From: an uncultured Mediterranea sp.
GTDB lineage: Bacteria; Bacteroidota; Bacteroidia; Bacteroidales; Bacteroidaceae
Reading direction: 5' to 3'
Assembly: GCA_945641355.1 (NCBI GenBank)
Contig: CALZEQ010000019.1
Coordinates: 1 to 53,383, forward strand
Length of the DNA stretch: 53,383 bases
The translations under genes were made by a program, and so were the position numbers. This document shows positions 7,984-17,763 of this stretch, in pieces. The notes below the pieces were generated by a model. That model was not told where the DNA came from. It worked only from the letters and a program-made list of their open reading frames with translations, and searched no databases. Within the stretch, counting starts at the first letter, position 1; each line of letters opens with the position of its first letter.

Positions 7984-10797
7984 ATGCGAAACACAAAAAT
8001 CAGTAATATGAAAAATGTATTTGTTGCTCTATGCTTTGTATGGTCATTGGTGGCCTGCACAACACAGGTTGACCGGCTGGACCTGGCCGGACAATGGACC
8101 ATGCGTCTGGACAGTACCGATGTGGGCATAGCGGAAGGCTGGTACGGAAAGCTGTATGAAACCTCTATCGACTTACCGGGAACCACTGACGAAGCCGGAC
8201 TGGGAACGGGCTGTACACTGACCCCAGCACTACAGAAGCCCCAACTGCTACATCTGACACGCGCCCATGCCTATATAGGCCCTGCTTGGTACGCACGTGA
8301 AGTTGATATTCCTTCCGATTGGGAGGGAAAGGAACTACTGCTGCAGCTGGAGCGTGTGCTGTGGGACACTCAGGTGTGGGTGGACGACGTACAGGTGGAA
8401 GGACACGAGGAAAGCCTAACCACGCCCCACCGCTACAATCTGACCCCCTATGTGAAGGCGGGCAGCCGGCACATACTGACCATCCGGGTGGACAACCGCA
8501 AGCGGTATGACATCTCGGTGAATGAGATGGCTCATGCCTATACGGAGGAGACGCAGGTGAAGTGGAACGGTGTGCTGGGAGATATGTATGTAGAAGCGGT
8601 GAACCCGGTGTATGTGGAAAACTTGCAACTCTACCCCGACGCGGGGGCGCATTGCGTGAAGGCAGTAGCGGTGGTGTGCAACCGGACGGACGCCACGCAA
8701 CAACTGCACTTGGCACTGAACGTGGCAGGAAAGAGGGACGGGAAAAACTGGGGACGGACAGAAAAAGAGATAGAAGTTACAGCAGGTACCTCGCAGGTAG
8801 AGGTGGTGTGCGGACTGAAGGAAGATACTCCCCTCTGGAGCGAGTTCAATCCTTACGTATGTCAGGCAACGGTTGAAATCGGTGGAACGGACATCTCATC
8901 AACGCGAACGGAGGAATTCGGCCTGCGCCTACTGGAGCGTGAGGGAAACCGCTTGCTGCTAAACGGACAGCCGCTCTTCCTTCGCGGCACGCTGGAGTGC
9001 TGCATCTTCCCGCTGACAGGTACGCCGCCTACCGATGAGGAGGGGTGGCGGAAGGTGTTTGGCGCAGCACGCGACTATGGCATGAACCACCTGCGCTTCC
9101 ACTCCTGGTGCCCGCCCGAGGCAGCCTTCAAGGAAGCCGACGAGATGGGATTCTATCTGCAGGTGGAGCTGCCCGTGTGGAGCACGACACTGGACAATGA
9201 CAAGGCTACGGTAGACTTCCTGCGCACCGAGGCCGGGCGCATCAGCCGGGAGTATGGCAACCACCCATCCTTCTGCCTCTGGAGTCTGGGCAACGAGATG
9301 CAGTATGACTTTGAGGTGATGGCCGACATGCTGAAAGAGATGAAAGAGGCCGACAGCCGACACCTCTATACAACGACCTCGTACACCTTTGAACGGGGAC
9401 ATGGCGACTGGCCGGAAGCGGACGACGACTACTTCATCACGCAGAAGACCCGTCTGGGATGGGTGCGCGGACAGGGGGTGTTCAATCAGGAGCCGCCTTC
9501 GTTCGACAAGGATTACCGCGCGTCGGTGGCGGGGATGGAGGCCCCCTTGGTGACGCACGAGGTAGGGCAATATGCCGTCTATCCCGACCTGACGGAAATA
9601 GCCAAATACACGGGTACACTGCTGCCACTGAATCTGATGGCCGTGCGCGACGATTTGCAGAAGAAAGGCCGGCTGGACCGGGCAAGTGCCTATCTGCAGG
9701 CCTCGGGAAAGCTGGCGGCTCTCCTCTATAAGGAGGAGGTGGAGCGTGCGCTGAAGACACCGGGCATCAGCGGTTTCCAACTGCTGGACCTGCACGATTT
9801 CCCCGGACAGGGCACGGCACTGGTGGGACTGCTCAATGCCTTTTGGGAGAGTAAGGGTATCGTGACGGGAGAGGAGTTTCGTGCGTTCTGTTCGCCTGTG
9901 GTGCCGCTGCTGCGCTTCCCGAAGGCTGTATATACCGACAAAGAGACGTTTGAGGCGGAAATGGAACTGTGCAACTACGGTGACGGCACGCTGAAGGAGA
10001 TGAATCTGGTGTGGGAGGTAACGACCTCATCCGGCCAAGTGCTGGGTAAGGGCCAAGTGCTCGTGCCGACATTGGCCGTGGGACACAACGGCGGACTGGG
10101 CAAGATAGAGCTGCCGCTTGCAGCGGTCACAGAGGCCCGAAAGTTGGAGGTGCGTCTGCAGCTGGAGGGCACCGAGTATGCCAACTGTTGGAACATCTGG
10201 GTCTATCCGGACGATGCAAAGCTGCAGTGGGGAGGTGTAACGTACACCCGTGACTATGCCGAGGCGCAGAAGCTGCTGCACGAAGGGAAGAAGGTGTTGT
10301 TCAATCCCGACTGGCGTACCATGCAGGGCGTGGAGGGCAAGTTCGTGCCGGTGTTCTGGAGTCCGGTACACTTCCCCAAGCAAGCAGGCTCTATGGGCAT
10401 CTTGTGCAATCCAGCCCATCCGGCTCTGGCCTACTTCCCCACGGATATGCACACCGACTGGCAATGGTGGGACCTGAACATCAACTCGACAACGCTGGTA
10501 ACCGACTCGCTGCAAGGAGGTGAGGCCATCGTAGAGGTGGTGGACAACTTTGTGAACAACCGCCGTCTGGCTTCGCTCTACGAGGGCCGTGTGGGTGAAG
10601 GAAAGCTGATGCTGGCCACTTTTGATTTGCAAAAGTCACTTGACCGGCGTCCCGTGGCCCGGCAGATGCTGCTATCCGTCTTGCAATATATGAACAGCGA
10701 TGCGTTCTCTCCTGCCCCGCTGACCGGATGGGATGGGATGGAGGATGTATTCGGCACGGCGACCAACGAGAAGCAATCTGCCGAGGGCATCTATTAA
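7984..10797 (+). CDS. Glycoside hydrolase family 2 lipoprotein
   Basis: A 937-residue enzyme; the second Met at 8008 is an equally good start. A lipoprotein signal ends at the lipobox LVAC, so it is probably anchored to a membrane outside the cytoplasm. The GH2 order is present: a jelly-roll sugar-binding domain (about 35-210), an immunoglobulin-like domain (about 210-310), a TIM barrel (about 310-620) and a C-terminal extension of 300 residues. The acid/base glutamate is in SLGNEMQYD (Glu438), and the likely nucleophile is Glu526 in THEVGQYAVYP. That motif differs from the TEYG form of classical beta-galactosidases, so the specificity is uncertain. It is first in an operon with the MFS porter 34 bases downstream. 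Confidence 0.9.
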   Translation: MRNTKISNMKNVFVALCFVWSLVACTTQVDRLDLAGQWTMRLDSTDVGIAEGWYGKLYETSIDLPGTTDEAGLGTGCTLTPALQKPQLLHLTRAHAYIGPAWYAREVDIPSDWEGKELLLQLERVLWDTQVWVDDVQVEGHEESLTTPHRYNLTPYVKAGSRHILTIRVDNRKRYDISVNEMAHAYTEETQVKWNGVLGDMYVEAVNPVYVENLQLYPDAGAHCVKAVAVVCNRTDATQQLHLALNVAGKRDGKNWGRTEKEIEVTAGTSQVEVVCGLKEDTPLWSEFNPYVCQATVEIGGTDISSTRTEEFGLRLLEREGNRLLLNGQPLFLRGTLECCIFPLTGTPPTDEEGWRKVFGAARDYGMNHLRFHSWCPPEAAFKEADEMGFYLQVELPVWSTTLDNDKATVDFLRTEAGRISREYGNHPSFCLWSLGNEMQYDFEVMADMLKEMKEADSRHLYTTTSYTFERGHGDWPEADDDYFITQKTRLGWVRGQGVFNQEPPSFDKDYRASVAGMEAPLVTHEVGQYAVYPDLTEIAKYTGTLLPLNLMAVRDDLQKKGRLDRASAYLQASGKLAALLYKEEVERALKTPGISGFQLLDLHDFPGQGTALVGLLNAFWESKGIVTGEEFRAFCSPVVPLLRFPKAVYTDKETFEAEMELCNYGDGTLKEMNLVWEVTTSSGQVLGKGQVLVPTLAVGHNGGLGKIELPLAAVTEARKLEVRLQLEGTEYANCWNIWVYPDDAKLQWGGVTYTRDYAEAQKLLHEGKKVLFNPDWRTMQGVEGKFVPVFWSPVHFPKQAGSMGILCNPAHPALAYFPTDMHTDWQWWDLNINSTTLVTDSLQGGEAIVEVVDNFVNNRRLASLYEGRVGEGKLMLATFDLQKSLDRRPVARQMLLSVLQYMNSDAFSPAPLTGWDGMEDVFGTATNEKQSAEGIY

Positions 10798-10831
10798 TCA
10801 ACTATGCAAAAATCAAATTCATTTTATCATC

Positions 10832-12223
10832 ATGAAAACTCACAATCAACTGTTTATCTACTTCATTTGTTTGGTATCCGCCATGGGTGGCCTGCTGTTT
10901 GGCTACGACTGGGTGGTGATAGGTGGCGCAAAGCCGTTTTACGAAATCTACTTTGACATTGCAGGCAACGAAGCCATGCAGGCACTGACCATGAGCATCG
11001 CTTTGCTGGGCTGTCTGCTGGGAGCCATGACAGCCGGTGCCCTGGCCGACCGCTATGGGCGCAAGAGGTTACTGGTGGTCTCGGCATTGGTTTTCTTCTT
11101 CTCCTCCTGGGCTACGGGAGCCGCTCCGTCGCTCTTTGTCTTCATTCCGGCCCGTCTGGTGGGAGGCATGGCCATCGGTCTGGCTGCCGACTTATCGCCG
11201 ATGTATATCGCGGAAGTCGCTCCGACCAAGATTCGCGGTAAGCTGGTGACCCTAAACCAGCTAACCATCGTGCTGGGTATCCTCGGGGCACAGATTGTCA
11301 ACATGCTGCTGGCCGATCCCGTGCCGGCCGATGCCACTGCCGCCGATATATTGGCCTCGTGGAACGGGCAGATGGGATGGCGTTGGATGTTTTGGGCAGT
11401 GTGTGTGCCTTCGGGACTCTTCTTCCTGCTTTCGTTGCTTATCCCAGAGAGCCCACGCTGGCTGGCAAGCAAGGGAGACAGCACGCGGGCCGGGAAGGTG
11501 CTGACCTCCATCGGCGGAGCCGAATATGTCGCTGCCGAGCTGGAGAGCTATCTGCATGCAGGCAGCACGTCGCATACCGAGAAGGGTGCCTTGGCACTCC
11601 TCTTCTCACCCCGGATGCGCAATGTGCTGGTAATCGGTATTGTGGTGGCCATGTTCCAGCAATGGAGCGGCACGAATGTCATCTTCAACTATGCGCAGGA
11701 AATCTTCCAGGCTGCGGGGTATGGCATCTCCGACGTGCTGATGAACATCGTGATAACGGGTGTAGCCAACCTGGTCTTTACCTTCGTGGCCATCTATACG
11801 GTAGACCGTCTGGGGCGCAAGACGCTGATGCTGGTAGGTTCCATCGGACTGGCGGGCATCTATACCCTGCTCGGATTGAGCTACTTCTTCCACTTTACCG
11901 GTTTCATCATGATTGTCTTCGTGATACTGGCCATCGGCTTCTATGCCATGTCGTTGGGACCTATCACGTGGGTGCTCCTTTCCGAAATCTTCCCTAACAG
12001 GGTGCGTGGAGTAGCCATGGCCGTCTGTACGGCTGCCTTGTGGATAGCCTCCTTCCTGCTAACCTACACCTTCCCCTTCCTCAATTCCGGATTGGGCACG
12101 GGCGGCACCTTCCTGCTCTATGCAGTCATCTGCTTCGGTGGCTTCCTCTTCACCTGGCGGCGTATTCCCGAAACCAAAGGTAAGTCGCTGGAGGAACTGG
12201 AGAAACAACTGACTTCTTGCTAA
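10832..12223 (+). CDS. MFS sugar:proton symporter (sugar porter family)
   Basis: A 463-residue membrane protein with about 12 transmembrane helices. It shows sugar-porter signatures: GGLLFGYDWVVIGG in helix 1, ADRYGRKRLL after helix 2, PESPRWLASKG before the central loop, VDRLGRKTLML in the second half, and PETKGKSLEELEKQL near the end. The closest known type is the XylE-like D-xylose:H+ symporter, but the substrate is not certain. It sits in the inner membrane and would bring in a monosaccharide. I chose the ATG at 10832 because the longer frame adds a non-hydrophobic stretch overlapping the GH2 gene. It lies between the GH2 and DUF5107 genes with gaps of 34 and 22 bases, a clear operon. Confidence 0.93.
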   Translation: MKTHNQLFIYFICLVSAMGGLLFGYDWVVIGGAKPFYEIYFDIAGNEAMQALTMSIALLGCLLGAMTAGALADRYGRKRLLVVSALVFFFSSWATGAAPSLFVFIPARLVGGMAIGLAADLSPMYIAEVAPTKIRGKLVTLNQLTIVLGILGAQIVNMLLADPVPADATAADILASWNGQMGWRWMFWAVCVPSGLFFLLSLLIPESPRWLASKGDSTRAGKVLTSIGGAEYVAAELESYLHAGSTSHTEKGALALLFSPRMRNVLVIGIVVAMFQQWSGTNVIFNYAQEIFQAAGYGISDVLMNIVITGVANLVFTFVAIYTVDRLGRKTLMLVGSIGLAGIYTLLGLSYFFHFTGFIMIVFVILAIGFYAMSLGPITWVLLSEIFPNRVRGVAMAVCTAALWIASFLLTYTFPFLNSGLGTGGTFLLYAVICFGGFLFTWRRIPETKGKSLEELEKQLTSC

Positions 12224-12245
12224 AAAATAACCAATTATACACAGT

Positions 12246-15200
12246 ATGGAAAAAATTACAGAATATTTGATTCAAAGTACGGTGAATACCTCCGAGGTAC
12301 GTGCCTGGGAGGAGACCGTCATGCTGCCTACGTATGGCATCGGAAAGGAAGAGAAGAATCCAATATTCCTTGAGAAGCGTGTCTATCAGGGAAGTTCCGG
12401 TTCGGTCTATCCCTATCCCGTGGTTGAAAAAGTAGAAGATGAGAAGCACGACCGGCCTTGGCGTGCCTTCTTCATCGAGAACGAGTATCTGAAGCTGATG
12501 ATTCTTCCGGAACTGGGAGGACGCATCCAGATGGCGTATGACAAAGTGAAGAAACGTCACTTCGTCTATTACAACCAGGTGATAAAGCCTGCCTTGGTAG
12601 GCCTTACCGGTCCCTGGATTTCGGGCGGCATCGAGTTCAACTGGCCGCAGCATCACCGCCCCAGTACCTACCTGCCCACAGACTGCGCCATTGAGGAGTT
12701 TCCCGATGGCAGCAAGACCATCTGGTGCAGCGAGGTAGAACGGATGTTCCGCACCAAGGGTATGGCCGGCTTTACACTCTATCCGGGGAAGGCATACATC
12801 GAGATAAAGGCGAAAGTATACAACCGTACACCCTTCCCGCAGACGTTCCTGTGGTGGGCCAATCCGGCTGTGGTGGTCAACAAGGATTATTACTCCGTCT
12901 TCCCGCCCGATGTGAATGCGGTGTTCGACCATGGCAAGCGGGCCGTCTCTACCTTCCCGATAGCTACCGGCGAATACTACAAGGTGGACTATTCGGCCGG
13001 TGTGGACATCTCCCGCTACAAGAACATCCCCGTACCTACTTCGTATATGGCCGTCAACTCGAAATACGACTTTGTGGGCGGATACGAGGAGCATATAGAA
13101 GCCGGACTGCTGCATGTGGCCGACCATCATGTCAATGCCGGAAAGAAGCAGTGGACCTGGGGTAACGGTGACTTCGGTCAGGCCTGGGACCGCAACCTGA
13201 CGGATGAAGACGGACCTTACATCGAACTGATGACCGGTATGTATTGCGACAACCAGCCCGACTTTGCCTGGCTGCAGCCCTACGAAGAGAAGTCGTGGGT
13301 GCAATACTTCATGCCTTACCAAAAGGTGGGTATGGTGAAGAATGCAACGCGCGAAGCCCTGGTGAATCTGCAACCCGAAGCGGACGGACGCATGAAGGTC
13401 ATACTGTACACAACAGCCCTCCAGCGCGATGTACGGGTGATGTTGCAGAACGTCCGTACAGGTAAGGTCTACCTGGATGCACTGACAACAGCCTCTCCGG
13501 CCGAATCCTTTGAGGCACTGGCCGACTGCGAAGGCGAAAAGGCCGAGAACCTGAAGCTGACTGTCCTGGATGCCAAAGGGCGGGTGCTGGTAGCCTATCA
13601 AGCCGAGAAGCCGGAAATCAAGCCGATTCCCGAACCGGCCAAGGCAGCACTGGCTCCCAAGGAGATAGCAAGCATGGAACAGCTCTTCCTGACCGGCCAT
13701 CACCTGGAGCAGTACCGCCATGCCACCTACCTCCCGATGGACTACTATATGGAGGCGTTGAGCCGCGATGAGGGTGATATCCGTTGCAACAATGCAGTGG
13801 GACTGCTGTGGATGCGTCGGGGCGAGTTTGCCAAAGCACAATCCTACTTCGAACGTGCCATCCGTACACAGACCGAACGCAACCCGAATCCCTACGACGG
13901 CGAGCCCTACTACAACCTGGGCTGGAGCAAACAGATGCAGGGCGATACAGACGGTGCTTACGATGCCTTCTTCAAGGCTACCTGGAACGCAGCCTGGCAG
14001 GATGCCGGTTACATGGGTCTGGCACAAATCGACATGATGCGTGGCGACTGGGCATACGGTCTGGAGCATATCGACCGTTCGCTCTACCGCAACTGGCTCA
14101 ATCATAAGGGACGTCAGCTGAAGGTCTCTTTCCTGCGCAAGATGCAGGAGTACGACCGTGCCGAAGCCCTGATTGCCGACTCGCTGCAGATGGACCGCTT
14201 CAATATGGGTTGCCGTTTCGAGGCTTACCTCATCCATCAGCTCCGAGGTCGCACGGAGGAGGCGGCTGCCGTGAAAGCAGCGATGAAGCAGCTGATGCGC
14301 GGAGCCGTCAACAGCTACTTGGAGTATGCCATCGACTATGCCGCTGCCGGCATGTACGACGAGGCATCGCAGTTGCTCGGCATCCTGCTGGAGGATGCTG
14401 TAACCACCTACCCCATGGTGTACTACGCACTGGGCTACTTCGCCTCCAAGCAGGGAGACGAAGCTACGTCCTTGGCGTATTACCGCAAGGCTGAGACGAT
14501 GGCACCGGACTACTGCTTCCCCAACAAGCTGGATGAGGTGCTGATGCTGCAGGATGCCATGCGCATCAATCGGGAAGGAGCCAAAGCCCCCTATTACCTG
14601 GGTAACTTCTGGTATGCAGCCCGTTGCTACGAAAACGCCATCACCTGCTGGGAGGCTTCCGCCGCCCTTGACGATACGTATCCCACGGTGCTGCGCAATC
14701 TCTCATTGGCCTATTACAACAAACGTCATGAGCCACAGCGTGCAGTCGAACTGTTGGAGAAGGCCTATCGGTTAGATACCTCCGATGCCCGCATCCTGAT
14801 GGAACTTGACCAGCTCTACAAAAAACTGCACTATCCGCATCGTCAACGGCTGGACTTCCTGGAGGCTCATGCCGACGTGGTGGAGCAACGGGACGACCTC
14901 TGCATCGAACGCATCACGCTATACAACCAGCTGGGTGAGTACCGGAAGGCATACGACCTCATCAACTGCCGTCATTTCCATCCGTGGGAAGGAGGCGAAG
15001 GCAAAGTCACCGGTCAGTACGTATTCTGTCGGGTGCAGCTGGCCAAGCAGGCCATTGCCGAGGCCCGTTATGAAGAGGCGTTGCGTCTGCTCAAGGAGAC
15101 GGAGAAATACCCAGACAATCTGGGCGAGGGCAAGCTGATTAATGCCGAGGAGAACGACATCCACTACTGGATGGGATGTGCCTGCCAGGGTCTGGGCGAT

Positions 15201-15617
15201 ACCGAGGGAGCCGAACGCTACTATCGCCTGGCTACCCAGGGATCTGCCGAACCGGCCATTGCCCTCTACTACAACGACCAGCAGCCGGACAAAATCTTCT
15301 ATCAGGGACTGGCCTGGCGGAAGCTGGGTGATGAAGAGAAGGCACGCAGCCGTTTCCATCGGCTCATCACTCACGGCGAGAAGCACCTCTTCGACCAGGT
15401 GAAGATTGACTATTTTGCGGTCTCCCTGCCCGACCTGCTTATCTGGGAGGACGATTTGAAGGTGCGCAACCTCATCCATTGCAACCTGGTGATGGGACTG
15501 GGTCATCGGGGACTGGGCGAGCGCGAGCAGGCCAAGCACTTCCTGTCCGAAGTAGTGAGGCTGGACCTCAATCATCAAATCGGTGCACAGGCACTGCAGA
15601 TGTGTGATTCTTTCTGA
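12246..15617 (+). CDS. DUF5107-like (mutarotase-fold) domain fused to a long TPR array
   Basis: A 1,123-residue protein without a signal peptide or membrane segment, so probably cytosolic. Residues about 15-380 look like the DUF5107/galactose-mutarotase-like fold: LKLMILPELGGRIQMAYDK, then SGGIEFNWPQHHRP with histidines, and QTFLWWANPAV. Residues about 440-1115 are tetratricopeptide-like helix pairs (for example GLLWMRRGEFAKAQSYFERAI, YNLGWSKQMQGDTDGAYDAF, NLSLAYYNKRHEPQRAVELLEKA). The His- and aromatic-rich first domain suggests sugar binding or chemistry, while the TPR array suggests protein contacts. It is last in the GH2-MFS operon, so it may act on the imported sugar. The activity is not known to me; mutarotase, epimerase or hydrolase are all possible. 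Confidence 0.85.
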   Translation: MEKITEYLIQSTVNTSEVRAWEETVMLPTYGIGKEEKNPIFLEKRVYQGSSGSVYPYPVVEKVEDEKHDRPWRAFFIENEYLKLMILPELGGRIQMAYDKVKKRHFVYYNQVIKPALVGLTGPWISGGIEFNWPQHHRPSTYLPTDCAIEEFPDGSKTIWCSEVERMFRTKGMAGFTLYPGKAYIEIKAKVYNRTPFPQTFLWWANPAVVVNKDYYSVFPPDVNAVFDHGKRAVSTFPIATGEYYKVDYSAGVDISRYKNIPVPTSYMAVNSKYDFVGGYEEHIEAGLLHVADHHVNAGKKQWTWGNGDFGQAWDRNLTDEDGPYIELMTGMYCDNQPDFAWLQPYEEKSWVQYFMPYQKVGMVKNATREALVNLQPEADGRMKVILYTTALQRDVRVMLQNVRTGKVYLDALTTASPAESFEALADCEGEKAENLKLTVLDAKGRVLVAYQAEKPEIKPIPEPAKAALAPKEIASMEQLFLTGHHLEQYRHATYLPMDYYMEALSRDEGDIRCNNAVGLLWMRRGEFAKAQSYFERAIRTQTERNPNPYDGEPYYNLGWSKQMQGDTDGAYDAFFKATWNAAWQDAGYMGLAQIDMMRGDWAYGLEHIDRSLYRNWLNHKGRQLKVSFLRKMQEYDRAEALIADSLQMDRFNMGCRFEAYLIHQLRGRTEEAAAVKAAMKQLMRGAVNSYLEYAIDYAAAGMYDEASQLLGILLEDAVTTYPMVYYALGYFASKQGDEATSLAYYRKAETMAPDYCFPNKLDEVLMLQDAMRINREGAKAPYYLGNFWYAARCYENAITCWEASAALDDTYPTVLRNLSLAYYNKRHEPQRAVELLEKAYRLDTSDARILMELDQLYKKLHYPHRQRLDFLEAHADVVEQRDDLCIERITLYNQLGEYRKAYDLINCRHFHPWEGGEGKVTGQYVFCRVQLAKQAIAEARYEEALRLLKETEKYPDNLGEGKLINAEENDIHYWMGCACQGLGDTEGAERYYRLATQGSAEPAIALYYNDQQPDKIFYQGLAWRKLGDEEKARSRFHRLITHGEKHLFDQVKIDYFAVSLPDLLIWEDDLKVRNLIHCNLVMGLGHRGLGEREQAKHFLSEVVRLDLNHQIGAQALQMCDSF

Positions 15618-15641
15618 TGATGATGATACAAACAGAAAAAC

Positions 15642-15685
15642 GCGAGGAGGGGGAAAGCGTGTCGGACGCTTCCCCCTCGTTCTAT
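15642..15685. terminator. Terminator hairpin between convergent genes
   Basis: Arms 15647-15660 and 15666-15678 form a GC-rich stem (GAGGGGGAA then GCGT, with one bulged A) around the loop GTCGG. It lies 30 bases after the DUF5107 gene and before the convergent GH2 gene end, so it may serve both strands. The T tract is weak. Confidence 0.6.
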
Positions 15686-15707
15686 ATATCCTATAGGCAA
15701 AAAGGGT

Positions 15708-17732
15708 TCAATAGTCGATGACCGGGAACTCTGCCTGTGGAGGATAGATGGCAAAATGATATTGCGGATTGATTTCCGGAAGTACAAAAGTATATGTTTC
15801 GCCGGGATGAAGATGGGGTAAAGATACAGAACGCAGGGCACCTGTCGCATCGGCATATCGTATGGTATAGCCCCGAAGCACGTAACAGGGGATGCTTTGG
15901 CTGACAGTCAATGCAACCGATACATCGTGGTCATCGGGATGAACGGCGTAGACACCTGCCAATGTATGGTTGTCACGTTGTGAGCGCGAAGGCTTGACTT
16001 CGGAGATGAGAAGGGGTGAACACAGCTGGCGCAGCATGTTGTAACTGGCTTTGGGTGTGAGATTTGCTTGGGTCACTCCATGACGACGGATACGATATTT
16101 CCCATAGCCCTCTTCGCCCATCTGGGTACGGTAGTCCTGCAGGCAGAAGTAGATGAAACCACACACAAATGGCTGTGCCTTCCAGTGATTGACATGGAAG
16201 AGCATCTCATCTACACGGCGGGTGTCGCCACCGGTGAAAGCTGGTTCACAAAGCCCCCCTTCAGTGATGAACAACGGACGGTTGCCAAGTACTTTCCCGA
16301 TGTTGGCAAAGTGTTCGGGCAGTTGGTTACGGTCGTTGCCGTGCCACGTGCCCGTGTACTCGTTCCAAGTAGGAAGATCGAGTGCCAAAGGCGGATCGTT
16401 TTCCAGGTTCTGCCAGATACGGTTTCCCATGGCAAGTACCAGGCGGGTAGAGTCTGCCGAATGCACGTACTGAGCCAAGCGCTTGATTTCAGCTGTATTG
16501 TTGCGTACTTCGTTGCTTACACCCCAAGCATAGATGGATGGGTGGTTGTAGTGGGCTTCTATCAGTTCCGTCAGTTGCCTCCGGGCCGACTCACACAGGG
16601 CTGGGGAGAGTTCTGTCTGGGGTTGCTGCCACCAAGGTAGTTCCTCTTGCACCAATATGCCGAGTGAATCCGTCAGTTGCAGCCTATAGTCATCTTGAGG
16701 CCAATGGTAGCGCGTGATGGCACAGTTCAGGCGTTTCATGGTGCGTATGGTCTGGAGCATGTGTGCGGGTGGTTCGGCCATGCCATAGTCCGGATGGCTG
16801 CCCGGCATATCTTCGATACCTTGCAGGCGTACCGGCTCACCATTCAATGAAAACCGGTCGCCCTCTACCGTGAATCTGCGGAATCCGAATCGCTCGGTAC
16901 GGCTGTCACAGATTTGCTGATGGTGCAGCACCTCTACAGTGAAAGTATAAAGGTGTGGCTGGTCGAAATGCCATAGATGCACCTTGTGGCAGTCTACTTG
17001 GCAACGGAACGTGCCATCCGTCTGGCGGCGTAGTTCCTGCAGTGACTGGTGTATCAGCCTTTGGGTTGCATGGTCACGGATAATAATGCGGCAGGTAGTA
17101 CGGCGTATGTCAGGCTCATGCAGGCGTATGTCGAAATGCGCCACCGCAGTGCTGTCGGTCAGATTGATGTCTGGCGTGACGTGTACGTAGCGTATCGTCC
17201 GACTCTGACTGACGTGCAGTGATACGGGGCGGTATATGCCTCCGTCGTTAGCCCAGTCGAAACTGCGGCGATAGGGCAGGTTGTTTTCGGAGTAGCTGTT
17301 GTCTACACGTACAGTCAGGCGATTGTCGGCTCCGGGCTGGAACGCAAGGTAGGGGGTGATATCGAAGCTGAAAGGTGTGTATCCGGCATACAAATGTTCA
17401 CCTACCTGTTGTCCATTTACCCACACGGTAGCGCTGTGATAGACACCTCTGAAGTGCAATCGGATGGTCTGCCCTCGATGCGAAGAATTGATTTCCTGCA
17501 AATCCCGCTGATACCAGGCTATGCCAGCATACTCTTCCAGTCCGGACTCTATATTCCAAGTATGAGGGATGGAGACGGACTGTGCATCGGCGGGAAGCCC
17601 GTCGGCATAATGGGCAGTCGAATCGGCTGTTACAAATTTCCATCCTTCGTTGAGGGGAATGTCATATACTGCCTGTGCCGCAGCCATCAGTGGTAGGCAT
17701 GTCCAGAGAAAGAGAAGTAAACGATGATTCAT
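15708..17732 (-). CDS. Glycoside hydrolase family 2 (beta-galactosidase-like), PUL 1
   Basis: A 674-residue secreted enzyme with a Sec signal peptide ending near MAAAQA, probably periplasmic. It has the GH2 sugar-binding domain (about 25-175, with WYQRDL and FRGVYHSATVWVNG), the immunoglobulin-like domain (about 180-285) and a TIM barrel (about 290-590). The acid/base is Glu408 in WGVSNEVRN, and the likely nucleophile is Glu491 in FITEGGLCEP. It is shorter than LacZ and lacks its C-terminal domain 5. Beta-galactosidase is the default reading; beta-mannosidase or beta-glucuronidase cannot be excluded, and a beta-mannosidase would fit the adjoining GH92 well. It is the last gene of PUL 1, 31 bases after GH92. 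Confidence 0.9.
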   Translation of the reverse strand: MNHRLLLFLWTCLPLMAAAQAVYDIPLNEGWKFVTADSTAHYADGLPADAQSVSIPHTWNIESGLEEYAGIAWYQRDLQEINSSHRGQTIRLHFRGVYHSATVWVNGQQVGEHLYAGYTPFSFDITPYLAFQPGADNRLTVRVDNSYSENNLPYRRSFDWANDGGIYRPVSLHVSQSRTIRYVHVTPDINLTDSTAVAHFDIRLHEPDIRRTTCRIIIRDHATQRLIHQSLQELRRQTDGTFRCQVDCHKVHLWHFDQPHLYTFTVEVLHHQQICDSRTERFGFRRFTVEGDRFSLNGEPVRLQGIEDMPGSHPDYGMAEPPAHMLQTIRTMKRLNCAITRYHWPQDDYRLQLTDSLGILVQEELPWWQQPQTELSPALCESARRQLTELIEAHYNHPSIYAWGVSNEVRNNTAEIKRLAQYVHSADSTRLVLAMGNRIWQNLENDPPLALDLPTWNEYTGTWHGNDRNQLPEHFANIGKVLGNRPLFITEGGLCEPAFTGGDTRRVDEMLFHVNHWKAQPFVCGFIYFCLQDYRTQMGEEGYGKYRIRRHGVTQANLTPKASYNMLRQLCSPLLISEVKPSRSQRDNHTLAGVYAVHPDDHDVSVALTVSQSIPCYVLRGYTIRYADATGALRSVSLPHLHPGETYTFVLPEINPQYHFAIYPPQAEFPVIDY

Positions 17733-17763
17733 AATACAATATGCAAATATAGTTAAAAATACA

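Noticed and set aside
12150..14237. 695-codon open frame antisense to the DUF5107/TPR gene
   Set aside because: It mirrors a high-GC coding region, has shadow-frame composition and crosses the end of the MFS gene; no motif is recognisable.
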